Assembly: GCF_001766235.1 (NCBI RefSeq)
Contig: NZ_CP015164.1
Span: 1,144,501 to 1,208,500, forward strand
DNA from: Acetobacter ascendens
Lineage (GTDB): Bacteria; Pseudomonadota; Alphaproteobacteria; Acetobacterales; Acetobacteraceae
Direction of reading: 5' to 3'
DNA length: 64,000 nucleotides
Below, in pieces: positions 58,208 through 64,000 of this stretch. Position 1 is the stretch's first letter. Each line of letters starts with the position of its first letter. Position numbers and translations under genes: made by a program. The notes beneath the pieces were generated by a model that did no database searches, was not told the DNA's origin, and was given only the letters and a program-made list of their open reading frames with translations.

Positions 58208-59071
58208 CGGCGTGTCGTCAGTTAAGCCCTGAGAGTGGCACGTGAGGGTTGTACTTTGTGTCTGCGTGTGCTGACTGTTTTCCCGTTTTTTTGGGGAGAC
58301 AGACAGATGCGGCGCTATAGTTTACGCGATGACCAGTGGGAGCGGATAAAGGATCTTCTTCCTGGTCGAGAAGGCTATGTCGGCGGCACTGCGGTGAACA
58401 ACCGTCTGTTCGTGGAGGCGGTGCTGTATCGCTATCGCGCGGGTATTCCATGGCGCGACCTTCCTGCCCGTTTCGGTGACTGGAAAAACGTGCACCGGCG
58501 TCTGCGCCGCTGGTGTGAAAGCGGCGTCATCGAACGGATATTTCGTTATCTGGCCGCTGATTACGACAACGAATACATGATGATCGACAGCACAATTGTC
58601 CGAGCGCATCAGCATAGTGCCGGAGCTCTCAAAAAAGGGGCACGGATCAGGCCATCGGACGATCACGAGGCGGGCTAACTACAAAGATCCATGCCATCTG
58701 CGACGCTCTGGGCAATCCAGTGGAACTCGGCATCACACCGGGACAGGATGCCGATATCACCCAGGCAGAACCACTTCTGGAAAACATCGAACCGGATGCT
58801 TTCCTTGCGGACAAGGCGTATGACGCGGACAGGTTGATCGATCGGCTGATACAGCGCGGGATTACCCCGGTCATCCCGCCAAAACGCAACAGAACGACAC
58901 GACGGAAAACCGATTTTTCTCTCTACCGCGAACGGAACCTTGTTGAGAGGTTCTTCAATAAACTCAAGCAGTTTCGCGCTATCGCAACCCGCTACGATAA
59001 ACTGAAATCGACCTTCCTCGCAGCCGTGCAGTTCGCCTCAATCATCATCCTGCTTAACTGACGACACGCCG
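58208..59071 (+). mobile_element. IS5-family element with TA duplication, copy 2 (864 bp)
   Basis: Same ends as copy 1 (CGGCGTGTCGTCAGTTAAG and complement), flanked by TA at 58206-58207 and 59072-59073. Oriented opposite to the copy at 46005-46868. It lies 97 bp from the 843-bp IS. Confidence 0.93.
58307..59061 (+). CDS. IS5-family transposase, two frames joined by -1 frameshift (copy 2)
   Basis: Encodes the same two-frame protein as copy 1: frame 1 from MRRYSLRDDQWERIKDLLPG to 58678, frame 2 through GRSRGGLTTKIHA to 59061, joined at AAAAAAG near 58630. No differences from copy 1 are seen in the translated frames. Confidence 0.88.
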
Positions 59072-59142
59072 TAAAAATATGGGAACTTTTTTTTATCAGA
59101 GTCTGCTTATAAACCTTTGTTACAATAAATCACAGTTATCTT

Positions 59143-59174
59143 AAAAAAACCGGATGCAGCAAAGCAACATCCGG
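59143..59174 (-). terminator. Rho-independent terminator of the 59207 receptor gene
   Basis: On the reverse strand: CCGGATG / CATCCGG stem with an 11-base loop followed by seven T, about 33 bp past the stop. Confidence 0.88.
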
Positions 59175-59206
59175 CCTCAAACAGTATTCTTTTTTATTCG
59201 GCGTTA

Positions 59207-61483
59207 TCAGAGATCAGCACTTACTGAAAATTTAAATGTTTCTGGGTCACCCATAACCAAATCGCTTTGATAGACAGAGGCCCAATACCGTTGGTTACCA
59301 ACGTTATCGACTTCAAACCGTGCTGTAAGAGGCTTGTTATGAACCAAGAAAGTATAACGTGCTCCCAGATCAAACCGAGACCATGCAGGCAGATGTGCCG
59401 AATTCACGTTATTGAACTGCTGCTTGCCGGTACTTACAACACGGCCAACAAGTGTTAGCCCTTTTACGAACGGCACATCGTATTCCAGATTTCCGTTAAT
59501 TGTATAATTTGGAACACCAATAACGGTCTTGCCATTATATTCGCCCCCGGCAGTGTGCACCTGCTTGGCATCAATCAGCGTAAGGCCTCCGTTAAACCGC
59601 AACCCACGCAAGATTTCTCCATTAAATGTCAGTTCCATACCCCGGTTTCTCTGCTTACCGCTTTGGGTATAAATAGATTCACCTGTGTCTCCGTAAGCTT
59701 CTGTCATGCCATACGGCATGGATGTCTGGAAAAATGCGACACCAGCAGAAAAACGACCCACATCATATTTGGCCCCTACCTCGTACTGCGTGCTCTGATA
59801 CGGCGCAAAGGTTTGCCCTGCATTCACATAGGTAGAACCAACAGTCGTGCCCGCAGAAAGCCCCTGAATACGGTTGAAATACAACGCAAAATTCTTAACC
59901 GGATGCACTACAAGGCCAATAACAGGCGAAAAAGCTGCAGAATTATAATGCGAAAGCAGACTTCCACTTCCGTAATTATAGGAATCTGACAGGATATCCT
60001 GATAACGGAAGCCGCCAGTCAAAGCGATGCGGTCATGCCAGAATGTCATCGTATCAGACAGAAACAGACTATAGAGCTTATTCCATGAAACGCGCCCCGG
60101 ATTACGCAAGCTCCCTCCGGCGAATGTTTCATTGGGCGTAAACTGGGTGGGATGATAAATATTTCCAGATTCCCCTACCAAACTCATGGCATAAGCTGCG
60201 TCTGATTCTTCCCAAATTGCGGAACCGCCCGCATTGATTTCATGCTTGATAAAGCCTGTATTGACATGAGCACGCACACCAGCCTGCGTTGCCTCGTTCA
60301 TAACATTATAAGCATCTGCCATAGCCCCCACAGAACCATCCCCTGTGCGAGAATTGGTGAGTGTGGTTGTGGCGTAATTACCCATTTCGTTCCCGCTTTG
60401 GGCACCAAACTTTGCGTAGGTGGTAATATGCTCGCCAAAGTCATGCTCAATATTCAACGTGCCAAACAGGTAGGAAAGATCTGTATAAGCCCAGCGCTGT
60501 CCCCAGTTTTTTGATGGAGATGTGGCTTTGGGCGTAGGCATATCTGTTGCAAGACTGGAAACAATAATGGCACTGCGTCCACCAAAAACCTGCTGTTTCT
60601 GGTAGTTCATGTTCATATTGATGCGTGTATCATCATTATGCCAATCAAAGGAGCCACCAAGGGCAATATCATCATGCCGTTCCCCTTTAATAGGCGTTTC
60701 CCCATCCATACCAGCCGCATTGAAACGAAAACCATAGGCGCGGTCTTTGCCAAACCGGCGGCTTAGGTCAAATGCACCACCACCCTGCCCGCTGCTTGTA
60801 TAATCGCCTGTAACGCGTGTGATATCGGTAGAAGCAGCACGTTTAGGAATAAGGTTTACATTGCCGCCAATGGCAGAACCGCCCGGCGCTGCACCGTTCA
60901 AAAACGCGCTCGCACCATTGAGAACCTGCACTGAATCATAAAGCTGGGGGGAAACAAGCTGTCGCGGTGTCACGCCATACAAGCCATCAATCGCAATATC
61001 ATCGCCATACAGGGTAAAGCCACGTATCTGAAAGAGCTGAGCGTAGTTACCATACCCCATTGTTGTGCGAACAGTTGGGTCATTCAACAAAACATCCCCA
61101 AGCGTTTGCGACTGCTGATTCAAAATAAGGCTGGAATTATAGCTCCGAATATTAAACGGAACATCTAACCCTTTTTTATGCCCTAAAGCCCCCAGATCTC
61201 CCCCGTTCGTTACATACATGCGGTTACTGCGTGATGCTTTAACAACCAGATCTTCCTGCTTGGCAGCAACAGGGGCTGTTGTTTGCTTGTTTTGCTCTTG
61301 CACAGCCTTTTTTGTCTGATCTGCATTTGGCTGTTTTTTACCTGAAAGCAGCGCATGAACTGGCTTCTGTGATGATGCCACACCTTCTGCCTGCACATAA
61401 TTAGGAAAAAAAGCGCTTTCTCCAATGCCAGCAAGCAGGCTGGAAACACAAAGCGTATTCAAACAAAACACACGAAAACTCAT
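59207..61483 (-). CDS. TonB-dependent siderophore receptor
   Basis: Outer-membrane ferric-siderophore receptor of about 758 residues from the ATG at 61483 (a GTG at 61495 is the alternative). Signal peptide MSFRVFCLNTLCVSSLLAGI; plug with PFNIRSYNSSLILNQQSQTL, DVLLNDPTVRTTMGYGNYAQ, IRGFTLYGDDIAIDGLYG and GGSAIGGNVNLIPKRA, typical of FpvA/FhuE-like receptors. Barrel strands include KNFALYFNRIQGLSAGTTVG and ARYTFLVHNKPLTARFEVDN. The last residue is Leu, not the usual aromatic. Possible Fur control was not seen. Confidence 0.92.
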   Translation of the reverse strand: MSFRVFCLNTLCVSSLLAGIGESAFFPNYVQAEGVASSQKPVHALLSGKKQPNADQTKKAVQEQNKQTTAPVAAKQEDLVVKASRSNRMYVTNGGDLGALGHKKGLDVPFNIRSYNSSLILNQQSQTLGDVLLNDPTVRTTMGYGNYAQLFQIRGFTLYGDDIAIDGLYGVTPRQLVSPQLYDSVQVLNGASAFLNGAAPGGSAIGGNVNLIPKRAASTDITRVTGDYTSSGQGGGAFDLSRRFGKDRAYGFRFNAAGMDGETPIKGERHDDIALGGSFDWHNDDTRINMNMNYQKQQVFGGRSAIIVSSLATDMPTPKATSPSKNWGQRWAYTDLSYLFGTLNIEHDFGEHITTYAKFGAQSGNEMGNYATTTLTNSRTGDGSVGAMADAYNVMNEATQAGVRAHVNTGFIKHEINAGGSAIWEESDAAYAMSLVGESGNIYHPTQFTPNETFAGGSLRNPGRVSWNKLYSLFLSDTMTFWHDRIALTGGFRYQDILSDSYNYGSGSLLSHYNSAAFSPVIGLVVHPVKNFALYFNRIQGLSAGTTVGSTYVNAGQTFAPYQSTQYEVGAKYDVGRFSAGVAFFQTSMPYGMTEAYGDTGESIYTQSGKQRNRGMELTFNGEILRGLRFNGGLTLIDAKQVHTAGGEYNGKTVIGVPNYTINGNLEYDVPFVKGLTLVGRVVSTGKQQFNNVNSAHLPAWSRFDLGARYTFLVHNKPLTARFEVDNVGNQRYWASVYQSDLVMGDPETFKFSVSADL

Positions 61484-61611
61484 AGCAAGGCTCACTGCAT
61501 GGAAACGGCCCGCGCCTTATCCAGCAATTAAGAATAAATTGCAAGCACGTACTTCTATGAGTTTTCATTGGGTCTCTCCGCAGAACACGCAAACATCGAC
61601 AGAATCAGAAA

Positions 61612-61633
61612 GGGGTAGGACAATGCCTACCCC
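61612..61633 (-). terminator. Hairpin downstream of mscS-like gene
   Basis: Perfect 8-bp inverted repeat GGGGTAGG / CCTACCCC with a 6-base loop, 52 bp past the mscS-like stop. Only three T follow on the reverse strand, so termination is likely but weak. Confidence 0.5.
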
Positions 61634-61684
61634 CTGCACCAAAATTGGCGGCTCTTATTAAGCCCCCAACAAAAATACCTTAAA

Positions 61685-62497
61685 TTACGCGGCTGGTCGC
61701 GCAGTTACTCCCAAACGGTAACCTTCGCGCTGAAGCACCTTGATTGAGTCCTCAGAATATTTCGCCACGAGAGATGACACATCACCCGGAGCACACCAGA
61801 ACCCCAAAGTAACCTGAATATTTGCAGGCTTGGGCAAAAAGGAAACAGAAGCTGCCGGATCTTTCAAAACCAATGGATCTTGCTCTGTTAGCCCCAACAA
61901 GAGTGCCCGTGCCTTATCAAGATCATCATTATAATCAATCAGCAAACTGACTGAACCCAAAAGCCGATCAGATTCCGAACTGTTAATAACAATGTTGTTT
62001 GAGAGCGTTCCGTTAGGAACATAAATGATCTCGTGGTTCGTATCCAGTAACACAGTGCGGAACATTTCAATGGATGTCACGGTGCCCGAACTGCCGCCCG
62101 CAGTAATAGAATCCCCCACCTTAAAAGGACGGAACAGCAGAATCAGAACACCGCCAGCAAAGTTTGCAAGGCTACCCTGCAACGCCATACCAACAGCCAA
62201 GCCCGCTGCACCCAACACCGCAACAAACGACGTTGTTGCAATACCAACCATAGAGGCAACGCTGATCAGCAAAAGAGCTTTGAGAAACAGGCCGACAACA
62301 CTTAGTAAAAAACCACGTAGTGTTGGTTCTATATGGCTGGCGGTCATCATCCGGCTCATTGCCCGCATTACAGCGTTAACAACTTTCCAGCCTACAAAAA
62401 GAACAATCAATGCCAGAACAAACTGGCTTACATACCCTAACAATACAGGCAACAGACCGCTTAATTGCGCCCAAATTGAATGAACCTGATTTTCCAT
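61685..62497 (-). CDS. Small-conductance mechanosensitive channel (MscS family)
   Basis: Membrane channel of 270 residues that opens on osmotic downshock. Three N-terminal hydrophobic segments precede the pore helix LAVGMALQGSLANFAGGVLI, then FRPFKVGDSITAGGSSGTV and DTNHEIIYVPNGTLSNNIVI. Length and layout match E. coli MscS (286). The start at 62497 has AGGG at good spacing; an ATG six bases upstream is possible. Confidence 0.92.
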   Translation of the reverse strand: MENQVHSIWAQLSGLLPVLLGYVSQFVLALIVLFVGWKVVNAVMRAMSRMMTASHIEPTLRGFLLSVVGLFLKALLLISVASMVGIATTSFVAVLGAAGLAVGMALQGSLANFAGGVLILLFRPFKVGDSITAGGSSGTVTSIEMFRTVLLDTNHEIIYVPNGTLSNNIVINSSESDRLLGSVSLLIDYNDDLDKARALLLGLTEQDPLVLKDPAASVSFLPKPANIQVTLGFWCAPGDVSSLVAKYSEDSIKVLQREGYRLGVTARPAA

Positions 62498-62914
62498 AAT
62501 CATCCCTAAATCATATTTCGCGTGCGTTACATGGTAGCATGCAACGTCCGCAGATTCCTGACATGGTAGGATATTTCACTGCTATCCGTCATCATTATGG
62601 CCGGACTAAAATTTACACATGTCGTTGTAAATTACTTAACTGCGCATCACTGCCGCAATCAGAATACCCGCCCCGCACTGGTTTATGATGAAGTGAATTT
62701 CCACGTTTAATTTGCGTAAACTCATCAACATGCATACGCTGTAATAAGACTGAGCAAGCGATACAAGCTGATTGGCAAGCCGATTTAATAGCCACATGCG
62801 TATGCCACCATAATGTTGTGGGCATACGCATCTGTTTGGCGCCTAAAGTCACATAACTGTTATTAATATTTTACCATCATGAATGTAGGTGACATATTTC
62901 AAAAGCAATTATCG
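62498..62914 (+). other. Intergenic stretch
   Basis: About 415 bp. An open frame of 79 codons on the reverse strand (62613-62852) has no motif or ribosome site I can support. No terminator or RNA element recognised. Confidence 0.4.
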
Positions 62915-64000
62915 CTATGGGTTCCGGCCTGTTACACGCCACACAACATTGCCAACATCATCAGCAACTAGCAACGCGCCGGAACGATCAAGTGCCAAGC
63001 CAACTGGCCGCCCATGCACATGAGATTCATCAGGTGCCAAAAAGCCCGTAAGCACATCTATCGGCATTCCTGCTGGCTGCCCATCGGCAAAGGGAACATA
63101 GATAACCTTGTAACCACTTTTGGGCCTACGGTTCCATGATCCGTGTTGCGCCACGAACAATCCATGCCGCCATGCATCAGGAAGTTGAGTGGCATCATGA
63201 GAAAACGCAATCCCGATGGAAGCTGTATGTGCCCCAACCGCGTAATCAGGCACAACAGCTTGCGCCACAAGATCGGGACGCTGGGGTGAAACACGGCTAT
63301 CAACATGCTGGCCATAATAGCTATAAGGCCAACCGTAAAACGCGCCTTCCTTCACGGCGGTAATGTAATCTGGCACAAGGTCACTGCCTATTTCATCCCG
63401 CTCATTCACCGCCACCCAGAGGGCACCGCTATCTGGCTCAAAAGCCAAGCCATTTGGGTTACGCAGCCCGGTTGCATATGGGGTAAGCTTGCCTGTGGAA
63501 AGGTCAAGTTTGTCTATCCGTGCCCGCCCCTCTTCAACCTCTATACCGTTATCAGCAACGTTGCTGTTAGATCCGATAGTTACGTACAGAAAGCTGCCAT
63601 CTGGGCTTGCAAGTAAGTTTTTGGTCCAGTGATGGTTATATCCTGCAGGTAGATCCACCACTTTGGTGCCGGGCGTATTAATCTGCGTATCGCCATCATG
63701 ATAGGAAAAGCGCAAAATCTCATTGGCATTGGCGACATAGAGATCGTTTCCTATAAGCGCCATCCCAAACGGAGAATAAAGATGATCCAGAAAAACCGTG
63801 CGTATATCTGCGGTTCCGTTCCCTGAGGTATCACGCAGCAGAATAATCCGGTTCGGGCTGGCATCGCCCGCACCAGCCTTACTCATTACAAGCCCGGCAA
63901 TACGATTTTTAACGCTTTTAACGTCCGTTTTTGGAGAGTTACTCTCGGCCACCAGAATGTCACCGTTGGGCAACTTATAGAGCCATCGCGGATGGTTCAG
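62915..64000 (-). CDS. PQQ-type sorbosone dehydrogenase-family beta-propeller protein (5' end outside window)
   Basis: Predicted periplasmic quinoprotein related to soluble aldose/L-sorbosone dehydrogenases. The frame is open to base 64000, reading [20 protein letters not shown] at its visible start, so the signal peptide and start are outside. The 360-odd residues include [56 protein letters not shown] and [20 protein letters not shown], the repeats of the six-bladed propeller. Quinoproteins of this sort feed electrons from sugar oxidation to the respiratory chain in acetic acid bacteria. The substrate is not known. Confidence 0.88.
   Translation of the reverse strand: MNHPRWLYKLPNGDILVAESNSPKTDVKSVKNRIAGLVMSKAGAGDASPNRIILLRDTSGNGTADIRTVFLDHLYSPFGMALIGNDLYVANANEILRFSYHDGDTQINTPGTKVVDLPAGYNHHWTKNLLASPDGSFLYVTIGSNSNVADNGIEVEEGRARIDKLDLSTGKLTPYATGLRNPNGLAFEPDSGALWVAVNERDEIGSDLVPDYITAVKEGAFYGWPYSYYGQHVDSRVSPQRPDLVAQAVVPDYAVGAHTASIGIAFSHDATQLPDAWRHGLFVAQHGSWNRRPKSGYKVIYVPFADGQPAGMPIDVLTGFLAPDESHVHGRPVGLALDRSGALLVADDVGNVVWRVTGRNP

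Noticed and set aside
62613..62852. 79-codon open frame between the MscS and PQQ-type genes
   Set aside because: No ribosome site, no motif, His/Gln-rich composition typical of chance frames.

Overview
The window looks like a chromosomal segment of an acetic acid bacterium (Alphaproteobacteria, Acetobacteraceae, most likely Acetobacter). The support is the xseB-ispA-dxs-tlyA gene order, a PQQ-type sorbosone dehydrogenase-like gene, several IS5-family elements of the kinds common in these bacteria, and many proteins of acetobacterial character. The genus is an inference; no 16S gene is present.

Region 1 (1-8.9 kb) is a formate respiration and molybdenum-cofactor block. A leftward operon encodes a membrane-bound, Tat-exported formate dehydrogenase (fdoG-fdoH-fdoI), its maturation factor FdhE and MoeA. 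mobB runs against it, and mobA-fdhD diverge from mobB. A near-consensus FNR/CRP-family site sits 41.5 bp upstream of the start site predicted from a -10-like hexamer.

Region 2 (9.1-29.8 kb) is mostly housekeeping: tRNA-Gln, ppx/gppA-rlmE, a frameshifted ROK sugar kinase, tusA-like, xseB-ispA-dxs-tlyA (isoprenoid precursors and rRNA modification), rlmN, argG, an FKBP lipoprotein, a c-type cytochrome lipoprotein, trpS, a DUF1275 membrane protein, tRNA-Val, an orphan OmpR-type regulator, an L,D-transpeptidase, a CPA-type antiporter and guaB-rsmB.

Region 3 (30.0-42.3 kb) is nutrient acquisition: a five-gene peptide-type ABC transporter operon, a frameshifted nitronate monooxygenase, then a compact operon of exported enzymes (class A acid phosphatase, RNase T2, nucleoside permease-family protein, phospholipase C). 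That operon looks like a phosphorus/nucleoside scavenging cassette ending in a strong terminator.

Region 4 (42.5-61.5 kb) is an iron-uptake region broken up by insertion sequences. It holds three TonB-dependent receptors (one truncated), a truncated MFS exporter, and a PadR regulator / O-methyltransferase / siderophore-interacting protein operon resembling the nickel/iron-linked YqjI-YqjH pair, whose last gene is split by an IS. It also holds a truncated TolC-type gene and a B12-binding radical SAM protein. Six IS elements are present: one IS1031-type, three with TA duplications (two identical and inverted), one IS5-type, and one IS3-family element nested inside the IS5-type copy. The window ends with an MscS channel and a partial PQQ-type dehydrogenase.

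Four single-base homopolymer differences disrupt three genes outside the IS elements; these are either real decay or consensus errors.
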